64,000 bases of DNA, from positions 186,001 to 250,000 of the forward strand of contig NZ_JAAFYS010000002.1 of NCBI RefSeq assembly GCF_012070395.1. The letters are read 5' to 3'. The DNA is from Pseudoroseicyclus tamaricis. Its GTDB lineage: Bacteria; Pseudomonadota; Alphaproteobacteria; Rhodobacterales; Rhodobacteraceae. Of this stretch, positions 17,561 through 25,914 are shown one piece after another. Both the position numbers and the translations under genes were made by a program. The notes under the pieces are model-generated. The model did not search any database. It was not told the DNA's origin and saw only the letters and a program-made list of their open reading frames with translations. Each line of letters opens with the position of its first letter. The stretch's first letter is position 1.

Positions 17561-17604
17561 CGGAAACCATATGGTTTCCGTCTTCGATTTCCATATGGAA
17601 ATCG
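17561..17604. repeat. Paired perfect palindromes, CATATG type, copy 1
   Basis: Two perfect 20-bp palindromes stand side by side: CGGAAACCATATGGTTTCCG (17561-17580) and CGATTTCCATATGGAAATCG (17585-17604), separated by 4 nt. Both have an NdeI-like CATATG centre. They lie between the convergent ccmG and penicillin-acylase genes. The same pair recurs at 21187-21229. Each can form a cruciform or, in RNA, a hairpin on either strand. Confidence 0.9.
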
Positions 17605-17663
17605 GCGCCCTGCGGGGCTGGTGGGCCAGGTTGATCACCCGGTGCTCGGGCTGCCGCCGGGCA

Positions 17664-17709
17664 ACGGAAATCGCGCGATTTCCGTGCACGAATTCCGCGC
17701 GGAATTCGT
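17664..17709. repeat. Paired perfect palindromes, CGCGCG type
   Basis: Two perfect 22-bp palindromes with half-sites ACGGAAATCGC (17664-17685) and ACGAATTCCGC (17688-17709) are separated by only 2 nt. Their flanks (GGAAATC, GAATTCC) echo the pair 60 bp upstream but the centres are GC instead of CATATG. They abut the end of the penicillin-acylase gene (stop at 17716). Confidence 0.88.
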
Positions 17710-17715
17710 CCCCGC

Positions 17716-20184
17716 TCAGTCCGCCGGTTCGAGCCGGATGATCCCCGTCGCCGCGGCGCGGGCGAGGCCGGCGTCCAGCGACATCGGGATGTACTCGCCC
17801 CGGCGCCAGAGGTCGCCCAGATCGTCGTAATGGCGGCTGAGGGGGTGGCCGGACTGGCCGGTGGAGATGACGAAGACCGAGGAATCGGGGTCGGCGAAAT
17901 CGTAGACGCCCCGGTAGGCGGCGGCATGGACATTGGCGAAGGGGTGCTCGCCCGTGCCCGGCGTCAGGCCCCGGTTGAGGGTGAAGTCGCCGCCCGAGGT
18001 CGACTGGCGGATGTTCACGAACCACGACAGGATCGGCACGTTGCCCATCACCTGGTGGTCGTGCCGCGCCACGTGCGCGTCGCCCCAGCGCAGGGACTGC
18101 AGGTCCTGCCCGTAATGTTCGCCGATCCAGACCAGCGCATCGTCCAGCGCCATGCGGGAGAGGTCGGTGCAGCTTTCCACCGGCGCCGATTGCTGGACGT
18201 CGCACCAGACGGCGGCGCCGCCGATGTCGCGGAAGACCCGCTCGATGAAGAGCGGCTCCACATGCGGGAACTCGGCGGCGAAGGGGCCGAGCTCGTCCTC
18301 GATCAGACGGTTCTGAAGCGCCCGGAGCCAGGCGGCGTAGATCAGCGGCTCGGGCAGATGCTCGTTCATCTCACCGTTCCACTCCGCCAGCAGCGCCAGC
18401 GCCTCCTGCCGCTGCCGCTCCGGCGTGCCGTCCGGCGCCGCCTCGCCGGTGAACCACAGGTCCGCCCCGATCAGCGGCAGGAGGTTCCGTGCCGCCTGGC
18501 TGATCGTGTCGAGCTGCGCCTCGATGAAGCTGTCGCGGGTATGGACCTCGCGCTCCTGCATCAGGAACTCCCAGCGCTGCACGCGCTGCGTGTCGCCCCA
18601 GTGGAAGGCGAGGTGCTCGGGGAAGGGGCGGTCGGTGATCTTGTTGTTGGTGTTGCCGAGGATGCCGCCGGCGGGATCGTTGAAGGAGGGGTTCTCCCCA
18701 TAGGGGAAGGTGCCCTGCCAGCGGTTCTCCTCTATGTAGCCGAGGGTGGGCAGGCGCCCGCGGCTCTGGTGATCCGCATCGCGCCGGGGCAGGACGCCGG
18801 CGACCTGCAGGGCGATGTTGTTGCGATCCGCCAGCGTCACGGTCGTGGGCGGGGCGACGAAGCGGGAGAGGGCGCGCTGGCCCTCCTCGACCGAATGGGC
18901 GCGCATGAGGTCGAGCCCGGCGGCGACGGAGGTGTCCTCCCGGCTCAGGCCCGTCCAGTTGGCGGTGGTGACATGGCCCGGCGGGCGGATGTAGGGCAGG
19001 CCGAACTGCTCGGGCGGCAGCACCGGCCCGTTGGCGGACCATTGCAGGTTGATGGTCACGGGCGCGGCGCCCGCGACGTTGATGATCGTCTCGCGCTGGA
19101 CGAACTCCTCCCAGCCGTCGGGGCCGCGGTACTGGTCGGCGTTGGCGGGGTTCACCTCCTCCTGGTAGAGGTCGACGTCGTCGACATAGGTGGTGGTGAT
19201 CCCCCAGCCGAGGTCCGCCGAGCGGCCGGTGAGGATGTTCGGCATCCCCGGGACCGTCGCCCCGATGACACCGCCCGACTGCAGCTCCAGCTGGGCGAGG
19301 TACCAGATGGAGGGCGCCGTCAGCCCCAGGTGCGGGTCGTTGGCCAGCAGCGTCGAGCCGGTGGCCGAGCGGCTGACCGACGCCGCCCAGGCGTTGGAGG
19401 CGCCGCCGAGCGACGGCGGGTTGATGGGCGAGAGCGGCCCGTATTCGGGGTGATCCGCCTCGGCGAAGCTGGTCGCGGGCGCGTTCGGAACAAGGGCGGC
19501 ATATTCCGGCAAGGCGGCGAGGCCGGCGCCGGGGGTGGCGGGCATCAGGTCCTCCACCCGCTCGGACGGCAGGGCGAGCGAGAGGCGGGCGCGCAGCACC
19601 TCGTCCTGGAAGTTGGTGGTCAGCTGCAGGGCCATGATCTTGGCGATGGCCAGCGAATCCGCCGGCTGCCAGGGGGCGATGGCGTGGTTGAAGAGCCACA
19701 TCTCCGGCGCCCCGCGCCCGCGCGCGCCGGCATTCACCTCGGTGATCCACGCGTTGACGCCGGCGGCATAGGCTTCCAGCGCCGAGAGGGCGTATTCGTC
19801 CTGCACGGCGACGGAGGCGGTGGCGGCGCCGTAGATATCCAGCCGGCGCAGCAGCACGTCGGTGGAGAGGGTGCGCGCCCCGAAAAGCTCGCTCAGCCGC
19901 CCCTGCGCGGTGCGGCGCAGCGTGAGCATCTGCCAGAAGCGATCCTGCGCATGGGCGAAGCCGAGCGCGTAGTAGACGTCGTCATCCGTGGCGCCGAAGA
20001 TATGCGGCACGTCGGCATTGTCGCGCACGATCTCCACCGGGGCGCTGATCCCGGCGACCTCGAAGGTGCCCGAGTAATCGGGCAGCGAGCGGGAGGCGAA
20101 GTAGTAGACGAGGGCGACGGCGCCGAGCGACAGAACAACGAGCCCGACCGCGATGCGGAAGAGCCAGCGAAATGCGGTGCCCAT
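17716..20184 (-). CDS. Penicillin acylase family Ntn hydrolase
   Basis: This 822-residue protein has one N-terminal membrane anchor (RWLFRIAVGLVVLSLGAVALVYYF), an alpha-subunit region (VEIVRDNADVPHIFGATDDDVYYALGFAHAQDRFWQM), and the autoprocessing site GGASNAW, whose Ser becomes the N-terminal nucleophile of the beta subunit, followed by STLLANDPHLGL. A late NKIT and FHWGDTQR region fits the same family. Members cleave amides such as penicillins or N-acyl homoserine lactones; the substrate cannot be told from sequence. The start at 20184 follows a readable aaggggac; longer readings upstream lack family character. It is monocistronic and points away from the divergent hydroxyacid dehydrogenase gene. 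Confidence 0.88.
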   Translation of the reverse strand: MGTAFRWLFRIAVGLVVLSLGAVALVYYFASRSLPDYSGTFEVAGISAPVEIVRDNADVPHIFGATDDDVYYALGFAHAQDRFWQMLTLRRTAQGRLSELFGARTLSTDVLLRRLDIYGAATASVAVQDEYALSALEAYAAGVNAWITEVNAGARGRGAPEMWLFNHAIAPWQPADSLAIAKIMALQLTTNFQDEVLRARLSLALPSERVEDLMPATPGAGLAALPEYAALVPNAPATSFAEADHPEYGPLSPINPPSLGGASNAWAASVSRSATGSTLLANDPHLGLTAPSIWYLAQLELQSGGVIGATVPGMPNILTGRSADLGWGITTTYVDDVDLYQEEVNPANADQYRGPDGWEEFVQRETIINVAGAAPVTINLQWSANGPVLPPEQFGLPYIRPPGHVTTANWTGLSREDTSVAAGLDLMRAHSVEEGQRALSRFVAPPTTVTLADRNNIALQVAGVLPRRDADHQSRGRLPTLGYIEENRWQGTFPYGENPSFNDPAGGILGNTNNKITDRPFPEHLAFHWGDTQRVQRWEFLMQEREVHTRDSFIEAQLDTISQAARNLLPLIGADLWFTGEAAPDGTPERQRQEALALLAEWNGEMNEHLPEPLIYAAWLRALQNRLIEDELGPFAAEFPHVEPLFIERVFRDIGGAAVWCDVQQSAPVESCTDLSRMALDDALVWIGEHYGQDLQSLRWGDAHVARHDHQVMGNVPILSWFVNIRQSTSGGDFTLNRGLTPGTGEHPFANVHAAAYRGVYDFADPDSSVFVISTGQSGHPLSRHYDDLGDLWRRGEYIPMSLDAGLARAAATGIIRLEPAD

Positions 20185-20285
20185 GCTATGTCCCCTTGCG
20201 CTCCTGCCACCGGGGGGCGGATTGACGCGCCGGCCCCGGCTTCTAGGGTCAGCTACCAAATCTCTCGGGCAGAAGGAATGTGGAG

Positions 20286-21164
20286 ATGGCCAAACTGGCG
20301 TTTCTGGGATTGGGCGTGATGGGCTTTCCCATGGCCGGGCATCTGGTGGCGGCGGGGCACGAGGTGACCGTCTACAACCGCACGCCCGCCAAGGCGGAAG
20401 CCTGGCTCGATGCCCATGGCGGACGCAGCGCCGCCACCCCACAGGAGGCGGCGGCGGGGGCGGAGTTCGTCATGGCCTGCGTCGGCAATGACGATGACCT
20501 GCGGGCCGTCTGCCTTGGCGAGACCGGCGCCTTTGCCGGCATGGGCAAGGGGGCGGTGTTCGTCGATCACACCACCGTCTCGCCGGGTGTGACCCGCGAG
20601 CTGGCGGCGCACGCTGGCGAGGCGGGTCTCGGCTACGTCGACGCCCCCGTCTCCGGCGGGCAGGCGGGGGCGGAGAAGGGGCAGCTCTCCGTCATGTGCG
20701 GCGGGGCAGAAGCCGATTACGCCGCCGCCGAGCCGGTGATCGCCGCCTATGCCAAGATCTGCCGGCGCATCGGCGAGGTCGGCGCCGGTCAGGTGACCAA
20801 GGCCGCCAACCAGATCGCCATCGCCGGGCTCGTGCAGGGGCTGAGCGAGGCGCTGCATTTCGCCGAGAAGGCGGGGCTCGACGGGCGCGCGGTGGTCGAG
20901 GTCATCTCGCAGGGCGCCGCCGGCTCCTGGCAGATGGAGAACCGCTACGAGACCATGCTGGACGACGCCTTCGAGCATGGCTTCGCGGTGGACTGGATGC
21001 GCAAGGACCTCGCCATCTGCCTGAAGACCGCCGATGAGACGGGCGCCTCGCTCCCGGTCACGGCGCTCGTCGACCAGTTCTACAAGGACGTGCAGAAGAT
21101 GGGCGGCGGGCGGTGGGACACCTCCTCGCTCTTCAAGCGGCTGAGGAGGATCGACGGCGACTGA
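20286..21164 (+). CDS. 3-hydroxyisobutyrate dehydrogenase-type NAD(P)-dependent oxidoreductase
   Basis: This 292-residue protein opens with the Rossmann motif LAFLGLGVMGFPMAGHL and has VDAPVSGGQAGAEKGQLSVMCGG (substrate-binding signature) and GQVTKAANQI with the catalytic Lys. Beta-hydroxyacid dehydrogenases of this group act on 3-hydroxyisobutyrate, tartronate semialdehyde or succinic semialdehyde; which one is not clear here. The ATG at 20286 is preferred; a GTG two codons earlier is possible. It diverges from the penicillin acylase gene and is followed by the second palindrome pair. Confidence 0.88.
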   Translation: MAKLAFLGLGVMGFPMAGHLVAAGHEVTVYNRTPAKAEAWLDAHGGRSAATPQEAAAGAEFVMACVGNDDDLRAVCLGETGAFAGMGKGAVFVDHTTVSPGVTRELAAHAGEAGLGYVDAPVSGGQAGAEKGQLSVMCGGAEADYAAAEPVIAAYAKICRRIGEVGAGQVTKAANQIAIAGLVQGLSEALHFAEKAGLDGRAVVEVISQGAAGSWQMENRYETMLDDAFEHGFAVDWMRKDLAICLKTADETGASLPVTALVDQFYKDVQKMGGGRWDTSSLFKRLRRIDGD

Positions 21165-21186
21165 CCGGGCGCCCGGGCGGGGAGGC

Positions 21187-21229
21187 GGAAACCATATGGT
21201 TTCCTTGCACGATTTCCATATGGAAATCG
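21187..21229. repeat. Paired perfect palindromes, CATATG type, copy 2
   Basis: GGAAACCATATGGTTTCC (21187-21204), then a 5-nt linker, then CGATTTCCATATGGAAATCG (21210-21229): the same two palindromes in the same order and orientation as at 17561-17604. The linker differs (TTGCA against TCTT), so the palindromes themselves, not the surrounding sequence, are conserved. It lies between convergent genes. Confidence 0.9.
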
Positions 21230-21267
21230 GTCCTCCGCGGTGACGGCAGCGCGGGACGTCTGGGCTG

Positions 21268-21340
21268 GGAGGGGGGCTGTCTGCCCCCCGCCGCCGGTCG
21301 CGGCCCCCCCCGAGGATTTTTCGGGACCAAAGACGGGAGG
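21268..21340 (+). repeat. G-rich intergenic hairpin element, copy 1
   Basis: A stem GGGGGGC/GCCCCCC with loop TGTCT is followed by C-runs and then GAGGATTTTTCGGGACCAAA. Eight versions of this element occur in the window (see 31424, 36978, 39229, 44970, 56781, 56898, 60406). Here it sits between convergent genes and could act as a terminator on the plus strand (T5 run). Confidence 0.75.
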
Positions 21341-21342
21341 CC

Positions 21343-22638
21343 TTAGCGCTCGGGGAGGAGGCCCCGCGGGCTGAAGCGCAGGACGAGGAGGAGGACGACG
21401 CCCATCGTCAGCAGGCGCATGTGGGCGGCGGCGTCCTGCAGGTGGCCGCGCAGCCACGAGCCCTCCGACATGCCCGAGGTGATGACATCCATCAGCCACA
21501 GGCCCATCGGCTCGACCATCACCCAGAGCCACCAGATCAGCAGGCCGCCGAGGACGGACCCGAAATTGTTGCCCGAGCCGCCGACGATCACCATCACCCA
21601 GACGAGGAAGGTGTAGCGCAGCGGCTGGTAGGTGCCGGGGGTCAGCTGGCCGTCCAGCGTCGTCATCATCGCGCCGGCGATGCCGATGACGGCGCTGCCC
21701 AGGATGAAGACCTGCAGATGGCGGCGGGTGACATCCTTGCCCATCGCCTCCGCCGCGACCTCGTTGTCGCGGATGGCGCGCATCATGCGCCCCCAGGGCG
21801 AGGCGAGGGCGAGCTGGGCGAGGATGAGCAGCACCGCCAGCACCACAACGAAGAGCCCGGCATAGGCGAGCTTCACGGTGAGCGAGGAGGCGGTGATGGC
21901 ATCGATCCCCCAGCTCGCGGCGCGCTCGAGGAAGACCGGATCCTGCTGCAGATCCACCTCGTAGGGCACGGGGCGGGGCAGGCCGGCGACGTTCTTGACG
22001 CCGCGGGCCAGCCAGTCCTCGTTCTTCAGGACGGCGATGATGATCTCGGCGATGCCGAGCGTGGCAATGGCGAGATAGTCGGAGCGCAGGCCGAGGGCCG
22101 TCTTGCCGATGGCCCAGGCGGCACCGGCGGCGAGGACGCCGCCGAGCGGCCAGGCGAAGATGATCGGCAGGCCGAGCCCGCCGAGATAGCCGGTCGAGGC
22201 GGGGTTCACCGCCTCCACCCGCTCCACGGCGCCGTCGAAGACCCAGCGGTAGAGGAAGAAGCCGGCGAGCAGGTAGGCTAGCAGGATCAGGCCGGACGAC
22301 TTGCCCTTCGGCAGCCGCCGCCAGAGCGCGATGGGCCCGGCGATGATCGCCGCCCCCAGCGCCAGCGCCCCGATCAGGCGGGCGCCCCCGGCGCTCCACG
22401 CCTCGGCCACGGGCGGCACGGAGGTGAGCACGGCGGCCAGCCCGCCGAGCGCCACGAAGCCCATGACGCCAATGTTGAAGAGCCCCGCGAAGCCCCATTG
22501 CAGGTTCACCCCCAGCGCCATGATCGCCGAGACGAGCCCGTAGTTGAGGATGGTGAACGTCACGCTCCACCCCTGCGTCAGGCCGGTGACGAGGAGGAGC
22601 AGCGCCATCAGCGCGTAAAGGATCAGGCCGCGCGTCAT
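21343..22638 (-). CDS. livM: Branched-chain amino acid ABC transporter permease LivM
   Basis: This 431-residue permease has about ten hydrophobic segments, the LivM landmarks ALGVNLQWGFAGLFNIG and SPWGRMMRAIRDNEVAAEAMGKDV, and LIWWLWVMVEPMG near the end. It forms the membrane channel with LivH. It is the last gene of the liv operon and overlaps livH by 4 nt. It is longer than E. coli LivM (425) only slightly. Confidence 0.93.
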   Translation of the reverse strand: MTRGLILYALMALLLLVTGLTQGWSVTFTILNYGLVSAIMALGVNLQWGFAGLFNIGVMGFVALGGLAAVLTSVPPVAEAWSAGGARLIGALALGAAIIAGPIALWRRLPKGKSSGLILLAYLLAGFFLYRWVFDGAVERVEAVNPASTGYLGGLGLPIIFAWPLGGVLAAGAAWAIGKTALGLRSDYLAIATLGIAEIIIAVLKNEDWLARGVKNVAGLPRPVPYEVDLQQDPVFLERAASWGIDAITASSLTVKLAYAGLFVVVLAVLLILAQLALASPWGRMMRAIRDNEVAAEAMGKDVTRRHLQVFILGSAVIGIAGAMMTTLDGQLTPGTYQPLRYTFLVWVMVIVGGSGNNFGSVLGGLLIWWLWVMVEPMGLWLMDVITSGMSEGSWLRGHLQDAAAHMRLLTMGVVLLLVLRFSPRGLLPER

Positions 22639-23645
22639 ACCGACTGCCCCCTAAAGAGGCCCGTGGGGCGGAAGAGAAGGACGATGATCAGGATCGCGAA
22701 GGAGACGGCGAACTTGTAATCCGTCGACATGAGTTGGACGAGGCCGTCCGGCTCCAGCGCCTCGGGCGCCATGTAGCCCAGCACCTTCTTCCAGGCATAG
22801 GTGATCATCACCTCCGAGAAGGCGATGACGAAGCCGCCCGCGATGGCGCCGATGGGGCTACCGAGGCCGCCGACGATGGCAGAGGCGAAGATCGGCAGGA
22901 GGAGCTGGAAGTAGGTGAAGGCCTTGAAGCTCTTGTCGAGCCCGTAGAGCACGCCCGCCGTGGTGGCGAGCGCGGCGACGATGATCCAGGTGATGGCGAC
23001 GACCCGCTCGGGGTTGATGCCGGAGAGGAGCGCCAGATCCTCGTTGTCGGAATAGGCGCGCATCGACTTGCCGGTGCGGGTGCGGTTGAGGAACCAGAAG
23101 AGCAGGGCGACCGCGATGGCGGCGGTGACCAGCGTGATCACCGTCGTGGTGCGGACCGCGAGGCCTTCCTCCAGCCCCGTCATGTCGCGGAAGTCGCGGG
23201 CATTGATGATGAAGCGCTCGCCGTCGGCGAAGCCGATGTCATCCACGCCGATGACGAAGCGGACGATGCCGTTCATCACGAACATCACCCCCATGGAGAC
23301 GATGACGAGGATCACCGGCGCCGCGCGTTGCTTGCGGTAGAAGGCGTAGATCGTGCGGTCTGTCAAAAGCAGGAACAGCGCCGTGCCGAGGATGCCGAAG
23401 GGCAGGGCGAGCAGGGCGGTGGGCAGCACGCCGAAGGAGACGCCCATGCCCTGCAGGCCCCAGGTGGAGAGGATGGTGATCATCGTCCCGAAGGCCATCG
23501 TGTCGCCATGCGCGAAGTTGGAGAAGCGCAGGATGCCGTAGATCAGCGTCACCCCGAGCGCGCCGAGGGCGAGCTGCGCCCCGTAGGCGAGCGCCGGGAT
23601 CAGCACGAAGTTGGAGAGCGCGACGATCGCGTTCAACGGGTCCAA
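22635..23645 (-). CDS. livH: Branched-chain amino acid ABC transporter permease LivH
   Basis: This 336-residue permease has eight or so helices with the LivH landmarks GALGVTLIYGILRFSNFAHGDTMAFG, RTRTGKSMRAYSDNEDLALLSGIN and GGLGSPIGAIAGGFVIAFSE. It pairs with LivM. A 34-nt gap separates it from the small exported protein gene upstream. Confidence 0.94.
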   Translation of the reverse strand: MDPLNAIVALSNFVLIPALAYGAQLALGALGVTLIYGILRFSNFAHGDTMAFGTMITILSTWGLQGMGVSFGVLPTALLALPFGILGTALFLLLTDRTIYAFYRKQRAAPVILVIVSMGVMFVMNGIVRFVIGVDDIGFADGERFIINARDFRDMTGLEEGLAVRTTTVITLVTAAIAVALLFWFLNRTRTGKSMRAYSDNEDLALLSGINPERVVAITWIIVAALATTAGVLYGLDKSFKAFTYFQLLLPIFASAIVGGLGSPIGAIAGGFVIAFSEVMITYAWKKVLGYMAPEALEPDGLVQLMSTDYKFAVSFAILIIVLLFRPTGLFRGQSV

Positions 23646-23679
23646 GGGGCGACCTTTCTGCTGAGAGGACGACGGGCGA

Positions 23680-24057
23680 TCACTGCGTCACCGCGCAGGT
23701 CATGAAGGCAACCGAGGCATCGGCGCGCGCCGTATCGAGAATGTGCCATAGAAGACTGGTTTCACTGGAGATCAACAGCGTATGGCGGTCGTCGCCATCG
23801 GCCCAGAGGAACGGCCCGAAGCTGCTGTCCGCCCACATCTCGGCAATCTCGCCGGCCCATTCGATGCGGTACATCCCGCCGCCATCGGCCTCCGTCTCCT
23901 CGGGGAGGAGCGTGAAGGTCACATCATCGCTGCCCGGGGCGCAGGCGCCCGTGTCACCGCAGCGCTGGGTGATCGTGCAGTCGAAGACCTGCCGCGCGCC
24001 CTCGGCATGGGCCGGGGCCGCGAGGAGGAGCAGGGCGAAGAGGGGGACGGGTTTCAC
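23680..24057 (-). CDS. Small exported protein of unknown function, liv operon
   Basis: The GTG at 24057 (in GTGA with the previous stop) gives 125 residues; an ATG at 24069 would add four. A clear signal peptide (PLFALLLLAAPAHA) is followed by an about 105-residue mature domain with four Cys (FDCTITQRCGDTGACAP and MTCAV at the end). Its C-terminal part (TLLISSETSLLWHILDTA...FMTCAV) resembles that of the next protein upstream (TMTIGAGGEALWQIDYDD...FAGMC), so the two look like distant duplicates. No family recognised. Position inside liv suggests a periplasmic role linked to uptake. Confidence 0.72.
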   Translation of the reverse strand: MKPVPLFALLLLAAPAHAEGARQVFDCTITQRCGDTGACAPGSDDVTFTLLPEETEADGGGMYRIEWAGEIAEMWADSSFGPFLWADGDDRHTLLISSETSLLWHILDTARADASVAFMTCAVTQ

Positions 24058-24437
24058 TGGGGCCTCCATGGCTCACACATGCCGGCGAAGGCGATGACGA
24101 GAGGCGCCTTGGTGGCCGGGGCGTCATCGTCGTAATCGATCTGCCAGAGAGCCTCGCCACCCGCGCCGATCGTCATCGTCTCCGTCGCCGGCGTGGTGTG
24201 GAAGACGAGGATGTCGGCGCCGCCCGTCGTGCTGCGGGTGCCATCCCATTCGCCGCTGCCGACGACGCGGATGCGCGCGGTCTTGTCGGAGGCGGCGATG
24301 ATCACCTGCCACTCCGCCGGCTCCACGCCGCCATCCTGGAAGTACGCCTGCTCGAAGAGGCAGGTGCGCTGGTCGGCGGCGGCGGCGACGCCGGCGGCGA
24401 GGAGGGCGGGCACGAGCGGGATCAGGATGCGCATCAT
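24054..24437 (-). CDS. Small exported protein of unknown function, liv operon
   Basis: This 127-residue protein has a signal peptide (MMRILIPLVPALLAAGVAAA) and a compact domain with two Cys (RTCLFEQA near the start; AGMCEPW at the end) that could form a disulfide. It overlaps livF upstream (ATGA) and the next small gene downstream, so it is translationally coupled to both. A shared pattern with the following protein suggests duplication. No named domain recognised. Confidence 0.72.
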   Translation of the reverse strand: MMRILIPLVPALLAAGVAAAADQRTCLFEQAYFQDGGVEPAEWQVIIAASDKTARIRVVGSGEWDGTRSTTGGADILVFHTTPATETMTIGAGGEALWQIDYDDDAPATKAPLVIAFAGMCEPWRPQ

Positions 24438-25258
24438 CGTCCTCCCAGGAAGGTGCGGCGCACCTCTTCGTTGGCCAGAAGCTCCTCGCCGGTGCCCTCG
24501 TAGGCGTTGGCGCCCTGGACGAGCACGTAGCCCTTGTGAGCGATCTCAAGGGCTTGCCGGGCGTTCTGCTCCACCATCAGGATGGTAATGCCGGTGCGGG
24601 CGATCTCGATGATGCGGTCGAAGAGCTCGTCCATCACGATGGGCGAGACGCCGGCTGTCGGCTCGTCGAGCATCAGCACCTTGGGCTGGGTCATCAGCGC
24701 GCGGCCGACGGCGACCTGCTGGCGCTGGCCGCCGGAGAGCTCGCCCGCGGCCTGTCGGCGCTTGTCCTTGAGGATCGGGAAGAGGTCATAGACCTGCGCC
24801 ATCGTCCCCTTGATGTCGTCACGGCGCAGGAACGCGCCCATCTCGAGGTTCTCCTCCACCGACATGGAGGTGAAGACGTTCTGCGTCTGCGGCACGAAGG
24901 CCATGCCCTTGGCGACCCGGTCCTGCGGGGAGAGGCCGGTGATGTCGTCGCCGTCGATCTTCACGGCGCCCTCGCGGAGCTTGAGCATCCCGAAGATGGC
25001 CTTCATCGCCGTCGACTTGCCGGCGCCGTTGGGGCCGACGATCACCGCGATCTGGCCCGCCTCGGCGGCGATGGTGCAGGAATGGAGGATATCCGCCCCG
25101 CGACCGTAACCGCCGGTCATCGCCTCACCGATCAGGAAGGGCGCCGAGGCGTCTCGGGGCGTGCCCCGCGGCTCCGAGCGCTGGGGCGGCGCGGTGAGCC
25201 GGTCGCTGGACTTTGTGATCGAGCGGTCCTTGTTACCGCGGCTGCCATAATCGCTCAT
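24434..25258 (-). CDS. livF: Branched-chain amino acid ABC transporter ATPase LivF
   Basis: This 274-residue ATPase has Walker A GPNGAGKSTAMKAIFGM, signature LSGGQRQQVAVGRAL, Walker B VLMLDEPTAGVSP and the LivF end region VLVQGANAYEGTGEEL. An N-terminal extension of about 40 polar residues precedes the first domain strand, absent from E. coli LivF (237). The ATG overlaps the preceding gene's stop by 4 nt, which supports the extended start. It energises uptake with LivG. Confidence 0.93.
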   Translation of the reverse strand: MSDYGSRGNKDRSITKSSDRLTAPPQRSEPRGTPRDASAPFLIGEAMTGGYGRGADILHSCTIAAEAGQIAVIVGPNGAGKSTAMKAIFGMLKLREGAVKIDGDDITGLSPQDRVAKGMAFVPQTQNVFTSMSVEENLEMGAFLRRDDIKGTMAQVYDLFPILKDKRRQAAGELSGGQRQQVAVGRALMTQPKVLMLDEPTAGVSPIVMDELFDRIIEIARTGITILMVEQNARQALEIAHKGYVLVQGANAYEGTGEELLANEEVRRTFLGGR

Positions 25259-25914
25259 CGGGCATCCTCCGCCGGGCGGAACAGGGCCGCGAAGGCCTGC
25301 TGCGCGTCAAGTAGGCCGTCCGTCGGCTCCGGGCCGGGCTGCCAGGCGAGGAGCTGGATGGCCTCGTCTTCCGTCATCACCAGCGTGTTGACGAAGCCCA
25401 GCGTGCCGCCGGGGCCCTGCGGCATGCGGTAGGCGAGGGTGGTCGAGGGGTGGCCGAGCGTCTCGCCCTCCAGCGCCCGGCGGAAGCCGAGGATCTCCTC
25501 GTCGATACCGGCGCCCGTCTCTGCCGTCTCCACGACGAGGCGCACGAAGTCCTCCAGCGTCACGCCGCGGCTGAGGCCGGCCGTCTCCGCCATCAGGCCG
25601 AAGGTGATGTCGCTGCCGCCGGTGGGCCGCCAGACGCCGGTGAAGGCGGTGCCGGCCGGGTCCATCGCCGTCAGGCTCTCGGGCGCGCCGCAGAAGGCGA
25701 GCGTCTCGGTGACGGGGGCGCAGGGGCCCTCGGTGATCTCGGGAGCGGCGGCGCGCGCGGCCGGTGCCTCCTCCACCAGCGGGCGCCAGGAGCCGTCGGA
25801 AAGGAGCTCGACGTCCTGCCCCTCGATCACGGCGGTGCCGATGACTTCGGGGGCGTCCTGCGCGGCGGCGGGCAGGGCAAGGCAGAGGCTCGCCGCGGCG
25901 ATGAGCAGCCTCAT
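25255..25914 (-). CDS. Exported protein of unknown function, liv operon
   Basis: This 219-residue protein has a signal peptide (MRLLIAAASLCLALPAAAQDAP), a short beta motif VELLSDGSWRPL (a pattern seen in many small periplasmic proteins), an Ala/Glu-rich linker and then a domain of about 145 residues with two Cys (GPCAPVTETLAFCGAP). No family recognised. It lies between livG and livF with 4-nt overlaps on both sides, so it is certainly translated with the transporter. It may be an accessory periplasmic component, but that is inference. Confidence 0.75.
   Translation of the reverse strand: MRLLIAAASLCLALPAAAQDAPEVIGTAVIEGQDVELLSDGSWRPLVEEAPAARAAAPEITEGPCAPVTETLAFCGAPESLTAMDPAGTAFTGVWRPTGGSDITFGLMAETAGLSRGVTLEDFVRLVVETAETGAGIDEEILGFRRALEGETLGHPSTTLAYRMPQGPGGTLGFVNTLVMTEDEAIQLLAWQPGPEPTDGLLDAQQAFAALFRPAEDAR

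Noticed and set aside
17561-17709. CRISPR-like repeat array
   Set aside because: Units are adjacent palindromes, not spaced direct repeats, and spacers of constant length are absent.
17830-20319. An 829-codon plus-strand frame opposite penicillin acylase
   Set aside because: Antisense to an acylase with all family motifs; sequence is Arg/Gly-rich without structure.
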